In this document: positions 24,292 to 32,537 of the stretch, piece after piece
Layout: every line of letters starts with the position of its first letter
Position numbering within the stretch: position 1 is the stretch's first letter
DNA from: Bacteroidota bacterium
GTDB lineage: Bacteria; Bacteroidota; Bacteroidia; Flavobacteriales; Flavobacteriaceae
NCBI GenBank assembly: GCA_027621175.1
Contig: JAQCCM010000013.1
Span: 1-45,365 of the forward strand
Direction of reading: 5' to 3'
Length of the DNA stretch: 45,365 nucleotides
The notes under the pieces: generated by a model
Seen by the model: only the letters and a program-made list of their open reading frames with translations
Database searches by the model: none
What the model was told of the DNA's origin: nothing
Position numbers and translations under genes: made by a program

Positions 24292-24655
24292 CTAGCGCCT
24301 CTAAGAACTGAGTCAATGGCTTTTTCACCATCATTTGCATCATGGGATTGATATTACCTTCAAAGACCAATTGTATCTGAGTTTGATCTTCTACGGTGCT
24401 CAAATTTGCATGTAGTTCAAACGGCACATTCCCGCCATTCGCAGCTAAAACAACTTGACTATGAGGGGTTTGTCGTTCCATTTTTAGCGGAATTACCGGC
24501 ATGCTTCCCAGTTTAAAGCTAAAGTGAGAATCGTCCATTATTCTAAAACTCGCTTCTTCTGGCATAAGTCTTTTGTAAGTGCTTGCTTGTGTAAGCTTTT
24601 CAAAGACGTCTTCAATGGGTTTGTTTACTGTAGTTATACTGCTTTCTATTGTCAT
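24269..24655 (-). CDS. SRPBCC-fold protein downstream of pyrE
   Basis: A 128-residue protein with a START/Bet v1-like (SRPBCC) pattern: ESSITTVNKPIEDVFEKL at the start, alternating strands in the middle and a long amphipathic C-terminal helix (PLTQFLEALVSNAQ). Such folds bind hydrophobic ligands, but no ligand can be named. It follows pyrE by three bases and is surely co-transcribed. The pairing with pyrE is one I associate with Flavobacteriia. Its 3' end overlaps that of birA on the other strand. Confidence 0.78.
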   Translation of the reverse strand: MTIESSITTVNKPIEDVFEKLTQASTYKRLMPEEASFRIMDDSHFSFKLGSMPVIPLKMERQTPHSQVVLAANGGNVPFELHANLSTVEDQTQIQLVFEGNINPMMQMMVKKPLTQFLEALVSNAQKL

Positions 24656-24658
24656 AAT

Positions 24659-25306
24659 TTATGCTTTTGGCGCCCAAAGTTGTGGTGCTTCACGCCATTT
24701 TTTTAGAACTTTTTCTTGCTCAGGTGCAATATAATTTGTGGCAATTGCAGTATCAATAAGTGCATTATATCCCGATAAAGTTGAGAGTTCAATAGCTGCA
24801 TCGTGCATATTTTTTGCAGCCACGTCAAACTCATAGCTGAACAAGGCCACCATACCCAAAACATGGATGTTTTCTTTCCGCAATGCCTCAACCGCTTGTA
24901 GACTGCTTTTACCTGTACTGATTAAATCTTCAACGATAACTGTAGGGGCAGCAGGATCAAAATGTCCTTCAATTTGATTTTGTCTGCCGTGTTTTTTGGG
25001 TTCTGGCCGCACATACATAAAGGGCAAATCAAGTGCGTCAGCAACAAGCATTCCAATGCCAATCGCTCCCGTAGCAACACCCGCAATAGCTTTCACCTCT
25101 GGATAGCGTGTTTTAATTTCTTGTGCCATTGCATCGCGTAAAAACGTTCTGATGTTTGGATACGAAAGTGTGATTCTATTATCGCAATAAATGGGAGATT
25201 TCCAACCGCTTGCCCATGTGAACGGGTTTTCTGGTTTAAGCTTTATTGCTTTAATTTGTAAAAGGTATTCTGCTACTTGTTGAGCAGTGGAGGATTCCGT
25301 AGACAT
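24659..25306 (-). CDS. pyrE: orotate phosphoribosyltransferase
   Basis: Converts orotate and PRPP to OMP in de novo pyrimidine synthesis. The 215-residue protein carries FTWASGWKSPIYCDNR near residue 26-41, GVATGAIGIG near 78-87, and the PRPP-binding motif VIVEDLISTGKSS near 120-132. The frame opens at 25315, but ATG 25306 (MSTESSTAQQV) is preferred; it lies six bases after a TACATTTG promoter box. Only nine bases separate this start from that of the divergent NUDIX gene. Attenuation or a UTP-responsive leader of the enterobacterial kind is not possible with so short an upstream region. Confidence 0.95.
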   Translation of the reverse strand: MSTESSTAQQVAEYLLQIKAIKLKPENPFTWASGWKSPIYCDNRITLSYPNIRTFLRDAMAQEIKTRYPEVKAIAGVATGAIGIGMLVADALDLPFMYVRPEPKKHGRQNQIEGHFDPAAPTVIVEDLISTGKSSLQAVEALRKENIHVLGMVALFSYEFDVAAKNMHDAAIELSTLSGYNALIDTAIATNYIAPEQEKVLKKWREAPQLWAPKA

Positions 25307-25312
25307 ATTACG

Positions 25313-25320
25313 CAAATGTA
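25313..25320 (-). promoter_or_regulatory. -7 promoter box of pyrE, overlapping the start of the NUDIX gene
   Basis: TACATTTG on the minus strand. Its bases cover the ATG of the divergent NUDIX gene (25316-25318), so binding of polymerase for pyrE would occupy the NUDIX start. It ends six bases before ATG 25306. Confidence 0.5.
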
Positions 25321-25936
25321 TAAAGTTTTTGTCAATAAGAAGGAGATTATCCTTGCAGTTGATGCGCCTAAAGAGTCAAAAGCAAAAGTGCTTCCACTAA
25401 AGAGCACTCCGCTAAATAAAATCATTCGTATTCTAAGAACAACTAAAGTAGAAAAGCTCTACCTGATACATGATAATCCTAAGAAATTGTTGCCTCTGTT
25501 TAAAAAGAAACTGCCTGTAGCCATTGCCGCTGGCGGTGTGGTTCAAAACAAAGAAGGTAAAGTATTGTTTATTTATCGTAAAAAGAGATGGGATTTGCCT
25601 AAAGGAAAAGTGGAAAAATACGAGACGCTAGAGGATGGCGGAAAGCGTGAGGTAAAGGAGGAAACAGGGGTAAAAAAGATTAACGCAGGTAAGTTGGTTG
25701 GTATTACGTATCATATTTTTAAGCGTAATAACCGCTACCAATTAAAAGAATCCCACTGGTTTCACATGACTTCAACATATGAAGGCGATTTAGTGCCTGA
25801 AACCAAAGAAGGCATCACTAAAGCAGTTTGGAAAGACAAAAAAAAGGTACTTAAAGCAATGGAAAACACCTATCCGAATATTGCCTATTTATTTGTTAAG
25901 GTAAAGCTGTTTAGATTTTTATTTGGGGAGGAATAA
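25316..25936 (+). CDS. NUDIX hydrolase
   Basis: A 206-residue protein with an N-terminal extension of about 75 residues (MYKVFVNKKEIILAVD) typical of a Bacteroidota NUDIX group, then a NUDIX domain. The NUDIX box is complete, starting at GKVEKYETLEDGGKREVKEE near residue 100 and ending TGV, with the metal-binding REVKEE glutamates. The pyrophosphorylated substrate (a nucleotide derivative, perhaps a diadenosine or phosphoribosyl compound) cannot be told. The longer frame from 25277 overlaps pyrE coding sequence; ATG 25316 fits better. It converges with coaD with a 26-base overlap. Confidence 0.88.
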   Translation: MYKVFVNKKEIILAVDAPKESKAKVLPLKSTPLNKIIRILRTTKVEKLYLIHDNPKKLLPLFKKKLPVAIAAGGVVQNKEGKVLFIYRKKRWDLPKGKVEKYETLEDGGKREVKEETGVKKINAGKLVGITYHIFKRNNRYQLKESHWFHMTSTYEGDLVPETKEGITKAVWKDKKKVLKAMENTYPNIAYLFVKVKLFRFLFGEE

Positions 25937-26363
25937 AGGTGCTATAATCTCCGTTGTTTCGAATAATTTCACGTACAATGCTGCTGCTGATATACGATGT
26001 TCCTGCAGAGGTAAGCAAGAAAACCGTTTCAATTTCTGACATATGCCGATTGGTTCGAGCTATTGCTTTTTCAAACTCAAAATCACCATTGTTTCGTACG
26101 CCACGTAAAATAAAATCCGCCTCTATATCCTTACAAAAATTAATGGTTAACCCTTTGTAAGTTGCCACACGAACACGCGATTCGTTTTCAAAACAAGCTT
26201 CGATAAACGCCAGACGTTCTTCTAACGAAAACATGTATTTTTTTTCGCTATTGATGCCAATTCCCACAACAATTTCATCGAAAATTTTGATGCCTCGCTC
26301 CACAATATCTAAGTGCCCAACGGTGAATGGGTCAAATGAACCGGGAAATAATGCGCGTTTCAT
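25911..26363 (-). CDS. coaD: phosphopantetheine adenylyltransferase
   Basis: Transfers AMP from ATP to 4'-phosphopantetheine, the penultimate step of coenzyme A synthesis. The 150-residue protein starts with the nucleotidyltransferase signature ALFPGSFDPFTVGHLDIVERG (the T/HxGH site at VGHLD), has FILRGVRNNGDFEFE near 84-98, and ends with SYISSSIVREI near 128. The start overlaps the stop of ddl by four bases, so the two are coupled. It overlaps the 3' end of the NUDIX gene. Confidence 0.96.
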   Translation of the reverse strand: MKRALFPGSFDPFTVGHLDIVERGIKIFDEIVVGIGINSEKKYMFSLEERLAFIEACFENESRVRVATYKGLTINFCKDIEADFILRGVRNNGDFEFEKAIARTNRHMSEIETVFLLTSAGTSYISSSIVREIIRNNGDYSTFIPPQIKI

Positions 26364-27349
26364 ACGTCAAAGGTATTATTTTTTAAACAGCTATAAATCA
26401 TATCTGTAAACAAGTCGCTGAGTTTGATCCCCACCTCACGCGCTTGTTGTGGGAGTAAACTTTCTTCCGTAAGTCCAGGGATACTGTTTAGTTCTAAAAA
26501 GTATGGTGTATCCCCTTGAAAGATAAAATCACTGCGACTAAATCCTTTAGCCCCCAAAGTCGTAAATACTTTTTTTGCTGCTGCATTTAGGTTTTTCAAC
26601 TGTACTTCAGATAGTCGGGCAGGGGTGATCTCTTGCGAATTCCCTTCGTACTTTGCTTGATAGTCAAAGAAATCGCCATTGGCAATAATTTCTGTTGGCG
26701 GGAGTACCATCACTTCACCATGATATTCAATGACGCCAATGGATACTTCCGTTCCTGAAAGAAAACGTTCTATAAGTACTTGATCATCTTCTAGTAGTGC
26801 CGTATTGATGGCGGCTTCCATATCGCTGGCTTTATGTACTTTCACGACACCATAGCTGCTACCGGCTTTGTTTGCTTTCACAAAGCAGGGGAGCCCCATT
26901 TTTTCTACCAATTCAGATATGTCCCACTCATCGTCTTTATGCAACAATTGATTTCTTGCCATGGCAATTCCGTGCGGCGCCAAAAAGGCCAAAGTTTCAT
27001 ATTTATTGTAGGTAAGTCGTGAAACTTCGGAAGTACAGCCAGTATATGGTATATTGGCGCTTTCAAGTGTCTTTTGCAATTCACCATTTTCTCCGGGGGC
27101 TCCGTGAACGGCATTAAAAACTGCATCAAACCTATGGGATTTTCCTTCAAAAATATAAGAGAATGTTTTTGTGTCAATAGGGGTCTCATGCGTGTTGTGC
27201 TTTGCAACCCAACCTGATTTGGAAATAATTACTGCTGTTACATCAAAAATATCGGAGGGTAAATGTTGGATTACAACGGCGCCGCTTTTCAGCGATATGT
27301 TGTGTTCAGAAGTGGTTCCGCCCATTACTACGGCGATGCGTTTTTTCAT
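26360..27349 (-). CDS. ddl: D-alanine--D-alanine ligase
   Basis: ATP-grasp ligase that makes the D-Ala-D-Ala dipeptide for peptidoglycan. The 329-residue protein has the N-terminal VVMGGTTSEHNISLKSG near residue 6, HGAPGENGELQ near 80, CFVKANKAGSSYGVVKV near 145, and the ATP/Mg region ending FLELNSIPGLTEESLLP near 283. The frame opens at 27379, but ATG 27349 (MKKRIAVVMGG) matches the family start. A near-consensus box (GATATTTG) ends four bases before it. It is divergent from the PASTA protein gene and coupled to coaD. Confidence 0.96.
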   Translation of the reverse strand: MKKRIAVVMGGTTSEHNISLKSGAVVIQHLPSDIFDVTAVIISKSGWVAKHNTHETPIDTKTFSYIFEGKSHRFDAVFNAVHGAPGENGELQKTLESANIPYTGCTSEVSRLTYNKYETLAFLAPHGIAMARNQLLHKDDEWDISELVEKMGLPCFVKANKAGSSYGVVKVHKASDMEAAINTALLEDDQVLIERFLSGTEVSIGVIEYHGEVMVLPPTEIIANGDFFDYQAKYEGNSQEITPARLSEVQLKNLNAAAKKVFTTLGAKGFSRSDFIFQGDTPYFLELNSIPGLTEESLLPQQAREVGIKLSDLFTDMIYSCLKNNTFDV

Positions 27350-27363
27350 AGTACAAATATCAT

Positions 27364-27371
27364 TATTTTTG
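27364..27371 (+). promoter_or_regulatory. -7 promoter box of the PASTA-rluD pair
   Basis: TATTTTTG on the plus strand, 19 bases before ATG 27391, in the 41-bp gap between the divergent ddl and PASTA genes. Confidence 0.45.
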
Positions 27372-27390
27372 GGGTTCATTAAGGGACATT

Positions 27391-27954
27391 ATGCTTCACT
27401 TCTTTCGTTTTTTATTTAGTCGCAGCTTTTTTTGGCAATTATTTTTATTGCTACTTGCAGTAGCATCACTTTTCATTGCTGTTTTTTATGGCTTAAATTG
27501 GCACACACGACAGGGTAATTTTATTGAAGTTCCGGACTTACAAGCTAAATCCATTGCTGAGGTAGAACTTATTTTGGAAGATCAAAAGTTGAATTTTGAG
27601 GTTATTGACTCGGCACGATTCAATCCCGATTACAAACCCTTTGCTGTTATTGAGCAATCGCCACTTGCGGGGGAACAAGTGAAAAAGAATCGTAAAATTT
27701 ATCTCACACTCAATCCTGCCAATTATAATGAGGTGCGTATTCCTGAGGTGATTCAAATCACACGACGTTCTGCAGAGTCTTCTCTTCGTGCAGTGGGTCT
27801 AGAAATTGGCGAAATCACCTACATGGATAATATTGGAAAAGATATGGTATTGCAGCTTCGTTACGACAATGCTCCTATTGCTCCAGGGGAAAAATTACCC
27901 AAAACATCAAGAGTAGATTTAGTTTTAGGTAACGGCATAAGACCAGAACAATAA
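27391..27954 (+). CDS. membrane-anchored PASTA domain protein
   Basis: A 187-residue protein with one N-terminal transmembrane helix (about 10-32) and at least two extracytoplasmic PASTA repeats (about 38-110 and 113-185). Repeat hallmarks are FIEVPDLQAKSIAEVELILEDQ and VRIPEVIQITRRSAESSLRAVG. PASTA domains often sense or bind muropeptides when fused to kinases or penicillin-binding proteins; here no kinase or transpeptidase domain is present, so the role is unclear. Its location between ddl and rluD is a layout I associate with Bacteroidota and hints at a cell-wall link. Confidence 0.88.
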   Translation: MLHFFRFLFSRSFFWQLFLLLLAVASLFIAVFYGLNWHTRQGNFIEVPDLQAKSIAEVELILEDQKLNFEVIDSARFNPDYKPFAVIEQSPLAGEQVKKNRKIYLTLNPANYNEVRIPEVIQITRRSAESSLRAVGLEIGEITYMDNIGKDMVLQLRYDNAPIAPGEKLPKTSRVDLVLGNGIRPEQ

Positions 27955-27955
27955 T

Positions 27956-28981
27956 ATGGAACAAGAAACTGCGTTTGACGATCTTCATGAACATTATGCT
28001 TTTACTGCCGATTCAGGGCAAGAGCCATTACGTGTAGATAAGTTTTTGATGAATCGCATCGAAAACGCAACCCGAAATAAAATACAACAGGCAGCCGTAG
28101 CAGGGTCAATCTTTGTAAACGACAACTCCGTTAAATCAAACTATCGAGTTAAAGGCGGCGATGTTGTACGTGTGCTTTTGGCGCATCCGCCTCATGAAGC
28201 CTTACTTACGCCAGAAGAAATGCCGCTAGATATTGTTCATGAAGACGATGCGCTTTTGGTGGTGAATAAATCCGCTGGAATTGTTGTGCACCCAGGTCAT
28301 GGAAATTATACGGGAACGCTAATCAATGGGTTATTGTATCACTTTGGGCAACTTCCGAATAACACCAACAACCGTCCCGGGCTTGTTCACCGAATTGATA
28401 AAGATACTTCGGGCTTGTTGGTGGTTGCGAAAACCGAACATGCCATGGCGCATCTGGCACAACAATTTCACGATAAATCTTCGGAGCGTCAATATTTGGC
28501 GTTGGTATGGGGCGATGTCACTGACAAAAGAGGTACCGTTGAGGGGCATTTGGGGCGCGACCCGAAAAACAGGTTGCTGATGACTGTTTTTCCAGATGCA
28601 GAGCAAGGTAAAAATGCCGTTACTCATTATGAAGTGGTAGAACGATTTGGCTATGTTACCTTATTACGCTGTGTACTGGAAACGGGGCGCACGCACCAAA
28701 TCAGAGCGCACATGAAACACATTGGACACACCCTATTTAGTGACTCGCGTTATGGTGGTGATAAAATTCTAAAGGGCACTACCTTTACCAAATACAAACA
28801 ATTTGTAGATAATTGCTTTAAGCAAATGTCTAGACAAGCGCTGCACGCCCAAACCTTGGGTTTTGTGCATCCGGAAAGCGGAGAGAAAATGTCGTTTAGC
28901 TGCCCGTTACCTCCCGACTTTGAAGGCTTGCTTGAAAAATGGCGTAACTACGCGCAACATCAGCGATTGGGTAATTCTTGA
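27956..28981 (+). CDS. RluA-family pseudouridine synthase, RluD-like
   Basis: A 341-residue enzyme that isomerises uridines in RNA, most likely in 23S rRNA helix 69 if it is a true RluD. An N-terminal S4 RNA-binding domain (about 23-90; RVDKFLMNRI) precedes the catalytic domain with the RluA motif LVHRIDKDTSGLLVVAKT near 142-159, where the Asp of RIDKDT is the nucleophile. TGRTHQIRAHMKHIGH near 243-258 is also typical. The start codon follows the PASTA stop by one base, so the pair is an operon. Confidence 0.92.
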   Translation: MEQETAFDDLHEHYAFTADSGQEPLRVDKFLMNRIENATRNKIQQAAVAGSIFVNDNSVKSNYRVKGGDVVRVLLAHPPHEALLTPEEMPLDIVHEDDALLVVNKSAGIVVHPGHGNYTGTLINGLLYHFGQLPNNTNNRPGLVHRIDKDTSGLLVVAKTEHAMAHLAQQFHDKSSERQYLALVWGDVTDKRGTVEGHLGRDPKNRLLMTVFPDAEQGKNAVTHYEVVERFGYVTLLRCVLETGRTHQIRAHMKHIGHTLFSDSRYGGDKILKGTTFTKYKQFVDNCFKQMSRQALHAQTLGFVHPESGEKMSFSCPLPPDFEGLLEKWRNYAQHQRLGNS

Positions 28982-29057
28982 TAGTACTATTGCGTAGTTT
29001 TATGCGATAGCGTTGTCAAAGCCCACAAGAATTGTATTTTTAACTAAAATATTGAAG

Positions 29058-29819
29058 ATGAAAATTCTGATTTCACCAGCCAAATCTTTAGACTACAAAA
29101 GTGCACTTCCAACAACGAAATACACAGAACCAGCGTTTTTAAGTGAGGCACAACAAATCAACGTTTCTTTAAAAACAAAATCCCCTGCCGAACTGCAAAA
29201 ATTGATGCATATTTCTGAAAAGTTAGCAGATTTAAATTGGGAGCGAAATCAACAGTTTGAAACACCCTTTACTACTGCTAACGCACGCCCTGCAGTATTT
29301 GCTTTTAACGGAGATGTGTATTCGGGCTTAGAGGCCTATTCGCTTAGCGAAAGTGCATTAGGTATTGCGCAACAAAACCTTCGCATTTTGTCTGGACTTT
29401 ACGGCATATTAAAACCTTTGGATTTGATGCAGCCTTATCGATTGGAAATGGGCACGTCTTTTGGTTTGAATGGTCAAAATTCCCTTTATGCGTTTTGGAA
29501 AGACCAACTTACGACGCATTTAAAAAATGAATTGTCTTCCTCAGAGTTGGTTGTCAACTTGGCGAGTAAAGAATATGCTAGCGCAATTGATTTTGACGCG
29601 TTAAACACCCCTGTAATACACCCCGTATTTAAAGATTTTAAGAATGGAAAATTGAAAATAATTTCCTTTTTTGCCAAAAAAGCTCGCGGACTCATGACCC
29701 GTTATTTGATAGAAACAAATGCGCAAACCACCGAAGATGTTCTGGCTTTTACTGCTGAGGGTTATGCATTTAGCGAAACCGAAACGACAGACACTAGTCA
29801 GCCTGTTTTTGTGCGGTAG
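29058..29819 (+). CDS. yaaA: YaaA family (UPF0246) peroxide-stress protein
   Basis: A 253-residue protein of the DUF328 family. E. coli YaaA lowers free iron during hydrogen-peroxide stress; a DNA-binding fold has been described for it. The family signatures are present: MKILISPAKSLDY at the start, FNGDVYSGL near 78, LRILSGLYGILKPLDLMQPYRLEM near 110-133 and VNLASKEY near 167. The frame opens at a TTG at 29013, but ATG 29058 fits every homologue I know. Its last 26 bases overlap the ribosomal protein THX gene on the other strand. Confidence 0.93.
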   Translation: MKILISPAKSLDYKSALPTTKYTEPAFLSEAQQINVSLKTKSPAELQKLMHISEKLADLNWERNQQFETPFTTANARPAVFAFNGDVYSGLEAYSLSESALGIAQQNLRILSGLYGILKPLDLMQPYRLEMGTSFGLNGQNSLYAFWKDQLTTHLKNELSSSELVVNLASKEYASAIDFDALNTPVIHPVFKDFKNGKLKIISFFAKKARGLMTRYLIETNAQTTEDVLAFTAEGYAFSETETTDTSQPVFVR

Positions 29820-29910
29820 TTTTACGTTTGTTTTTTATTCGCGGTCTTCTAACGCCAAAGGATTTATTTACAATTTTTCCGCGGCGTGTTTTTTTATCTC
29901 CTTTTCCCAT
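29794..29910 (-). CDS. 30S ribosomal protein THX (38 residues)
   Basis: A very short gene below usual ORF cut-offs. It encodes 38 residues beginning MGKGDKKTRRGKI and continuing with VRRPR, closely matching the Thx family of small basic proteins bound at the top of the 30S head. Family members of this size are common in Bacteroidota. Basic composition (Lys/Arg over 40 percent) fits an rRNA-binding peptide. The start is ATG at 29908-29910 and the stop TAG at 29794-29796, inside the end of yaaA. No clear promoter box was seen in the 86 bases upstream before trpA's end, so it may be read through from trpA. Confidence 0.88.
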   Translation of the reverse strand: MGKGDKKTRRGKIVNKSFGVRRPRIKNKRKTTAQKQAD

Positions 29911-29996
29911 AATGATTTGGTTTTAAGCCCAAATCGAGAAAATATCAAAACGGATACATTAGATTTGGGAATCTGAATGTAAGATACAAAAAAGAT

Positions 29997-30758
29997 TTAA
30001 CGTATTTGCTTAATAAAATCAGCTACACTGTTTACGCCGTTTGCGTCAAGATGCTTGATAAACGCAGATCCAATAATAGCCCCTTTGCTGTGTGCTGTAG
30101 CCGCTTCATAGGTTTCGGCGTTGCTGATGCCAAAACCAACCAAAAGTTTGGCTTTTAGATTCATGTTACCAATGCGTTTAAAATAGTCAGCTTGCGCATC
30201 GCCAAAACTGCTTTGTGCTCCTGTGGTTGCGGCACTGCTTACCATATAAATAAACCCATCAGAAACTTCATCAATAAATCGAATGCGTTCATCGGGTGTT
30301 TGCGGAGTAATTAAAAACATATTAAGCAATCCGTATTGCTGAAATAATGTTTGGTATTTTTCATGATACACATCAACGGGAAGGTCAGGAACAATAAGCC
30401 CGTCAATGCCAACCTTTTGGCATCTTTGACAAAAGCGTTCAACGCCATATTGCATCATGGGATTAAAATAGCCCATAACGATAAGCGGTACGCTCACCTG
30501 CTTACGCACATCTTTGAGTTGTTCAAAGAGTTTGTCTGTGGTCATGCCGTTGCGAAGTGCTTGCGTAGAGCTTTCTTGTATGGTGGGACCATCTGCTAAT
30601 GGGTCAGAAAAAGGCAAACCCAATTCAATCATATCCACACCAGATACCTCTAACTGTTTTAAGATACTAACCGTATCGTTCAGATTTGGGAATCCAGCGG
30701 TAAAATAAATGGATAGCAATTTCTTATCTTGCTCTAATACGGATTGAATGCGATTCAT
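29997..30758 (-). CDS. trpA: tryptophan synthase alpha subunit
   Basis: Cleaves indole-3-glycerol phosphate to indole and glyceraldehyde 3-phosphate, passing indole through a tunnel to TrpB. The 253-residue TIM barrel shows the catalytic motif MIELGLPFSDPLADGPTIQ near 41-59 (Glu and Asp), then GLIVPDLPVD near 122 and VGFGISNAETYEAA near 207. Unusually, mscL lies between trpB and this gene, and trpA has its own well-formed promoter. Confidence 0.97.
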   Translation of the reverse strand: MNRIQSVLEQDKKLLSIYFTAGFPNLNDTVSILKQLEVSGVDMIELGLPFSDPLADGPTIQESSTQALRNGMTTDKLFEQLKDVRKQVSVPLIVMGYFNPMMQYGVERFCQRCQKVGIDGLIVPDLPVDVYHEKYQTLFQQYGLLNMFLITPQTPDERIRFIDEVSDGFIYMVSSAATTGAQSSFGDAQADYFKRIGNMNLKAKLLVGFGISNAETYEAATAHSKGAIIGSAFIKHLDANGVNSVADFIKQIR

Positions 30759-30786
30759 AGAATAAAGGGTAACTTTATTTAAGCGA

Positions 30787-30817
30787 CAAAAATACTCTTT
30801 TAAAAAAGGTCAAGCAA
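30787..30817 (-). promoter_or_regulatory. independent promoter of trpA
   Basis: On the minus strand TTG (30817-30815), 20 bases, then TATTTTTG (30794-30787), a good Bacteroidota -33/-7 pair. It lies in the gap between mscL and trpA, giving a leader of about 25 bases, and would give trpA transcription that escapes the trp attenuator. Confidence 0.6.
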
Positions 30818-30831
30818 CAAAAAGTTCCTGC

Positions 30832-31242
30832 CTATTTTTTTTTGAGCAAGTCTCTGATTTCCGTCAGTAACACTTCTTCTTTTGATGGTGCAGGCGGTGT
30901 GGCAGGTGCTTCTTCCTCTTCCGCTGCTAATTTCTCTCTTATCTTGTTATAAAGTTTGACCACTAAAAAAATAGAAAATGAGACAATTAGAAAGGTTATT
31001 ATGGTATTGATAAACATGCCATATCTAATGGCAATTTCACTAATTCCCTCTGCTTTGTTAGCAGTTTGAATGACGTATTTGAATGAGGCAAAGTCAACAC
31101 CTCCAATGAACTTTCCCACAGGCGGCATAATGATGTCATTGACTAATGACTTTACGATAGCACCAAAGTAAGTGGCCATAATAAGACCAACGGCCAGTTC
31201 GACAACGTTGCCTTTGCTAATAAACTTTTTGAACTCTTTCAT
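30832..31242 (-). CDS. mscL: large-conductance mechanosensitive channel
   Basis: Pentameric inner-membrane channel that releases solutes on hypo-osmotic shock. The 136-residue protein has the N-terminal amphipathic helix (MKEFKKFISKGNV), TM1 with VVELAVGLIMATYFGAIVKS near 13-32, the IIMPP loop, TM2 near 75-100 and a charged C-terminal helix ending in LKKK. ATG 31242 matches homologues better than the frame's start at 31275. It sits on the same strand inside the tryptophan gene cluster, between trpB and trpA, with 110 bases upstream and 73 downstream. It has no metabolic tie to tryptophan. Confidence 0.95.
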   Translation of the reverse strand: MKEFKKFISKGNVVELAVGLIMATYFGAIVKSLVNDIIMPPVGKFIGGVDFASFKYVIQTANKAEGISEIAIRYGMFINTIITFLIVSFSIFLVVKLYNKIREKLAAEEEEAPATPPAPSKEEVLLTEIRDLLKKK

Positions 31243-31352
31243 GAATGGCGTATTTAACACCCCTCTCAAATTCATAAATCAAAATATATTTAAATTAATT
31301 TTGAAATAGATTGGGGCTAATTCAAATACTAAAGTACAATTTTATTTAGACA

Positions 31353-32537
31353 CTAAAGCTTAAAATAATCAATATAGGTTTCAAGGTCTTTATCCCCTCG
31401 CCCCGAACAATTAAAGAGCAATACATCATTGGGTTCAAACTTTCGCTCATCTAATAGCGCAAAAGCGTGTGCCGTTTCGATGGCTGGAATAATACCTTCC
31501 ATTTGTGAAAGCGAAAGGCCCCAGTCCATAGCTTCTTGATCTGGAATAGAAACAAATTCAGCGCGTTGACTGCGATACAAGTGTGCATGCATAGGTCCAA
31601 CTCCAGGATAGTCTAAGCCTGCCGAAATGGAGTATGGCTCGGTGATTTGTCCATCAGGCGTTTGCATCAATAAGGTCTTACTTCCATGGATAATGCCTTC
31701 TTTTCCTAAGGCGGAGGTTGCAGCACTTTCCCCCGAATCAATCCCTTTTCCTGCGGCTTCTACCGCAATAATATTCACACGTGGATCATCTAAATAATGA
31801 TAATAAATACCGGCAGCGTTGCTTCCACCACCCACACAAGCAATAACATGGTCGGGGTAATCACGACCTTCAGCTTCTAGTAATTGCGTTTTGCATTCCT
31901 CACTGATGATTGACTGAAAACGTGCTACCATATCGGGGTAAGGATGCGGCCCAACTACCGATCCGATTATATAATGCGTATCAACAGGGTTGTTAATCCA
32001 ATCTCTGATGGCTTCGTTTGTAGCGTCTTTTAAGGTCTTACTGCCCGATTGTGCTGGTCTAACCTCTGCACCTAACATTTTCATGCGGGCTACATTTGGG
32101 GCTTGTCGTTTTATATCCAACTCACCCATATACACGATACATTCGATACCCATAAGCGCACAAACGGTGGCCGTAGCAACGCCGTGTTGTCCAGCACCCG
32201 TTTCTGCAATGATGCGATTTTTACCCAAACGTTTTGCCAATAGAATCTGCCCAATCGTGTTGTTGATTTTGTGCGCGCCTGTGTGACATAAATCCTCGCG
32301 CTTTAGGTAAATTTTGGTATTGTATTTTTCAGATAAGCGCGACGCAAAATAAAGTGGTGTTGGTCTTCCAACATAATCTTTTAGCAATTGATCAAACTCG
32401 GCTTTGAAGTCGGGTTGTGCTGTAATTTTCAGGTAGCTTTGTCGTAGCTCTTCCACATTTGGGTAAAGCATTTCTGGAATATAGGCTCCACCAAAATCGC
32501 CGTAGTAGCCTTTCTCGTTTACATTGTATATGTTCAT
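31353..32537 (-). CDS. trpB: tryptophan synthase beta subunit
   Basis: PLP enzyme that condenses indole with serine to give tryptophan. The 394-residue protein shows GRPTPLYFA near 55, the PLP-lysine motif LKREDLCHTGAHKINN near 77-92, GAGQHGVATATV near 113, and the phosphate-binding GGGSNAAG near 235. It is the long TrpB1 type that partners TrpA. Its ATG overlaps the trpF stop by four bases. Confidence 0.98.
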   Translation of the reverse strand: MNIYNVNEKGYYGDFGGAYIPEMLYPNVEELRQSYLKITAQPDFKAEFDQLLKDYVGRPTPLYFASRLSEKYNTKIYLKREDLCHTGAHKINNTIGQILLAKRLGKNRIIAETGAGQHGVATATVCALMGIECIVYMGELDIKRQAPNVARMKMLGAEVRPAQSGSKTLKDATNEAIRDWINNPVDTHYIIGSVVGPHPYPDMVARFQSIISEECKTQLLEAEGRDYPDHVIACVGGGSNAAGIYYHYLDDPRVNIIAVEAAGKGIDSGESAATSALGKEGIIHGSKTLLMQTPDGQITEPYSISAGLDYPGVGPMHAHLYRSQRAEFVSIPDQEAMDWGLSLSQMEGIIPAIETAHAFALLDERKFEPNDVLLFNCSGRGDKDLETYIDYFKL

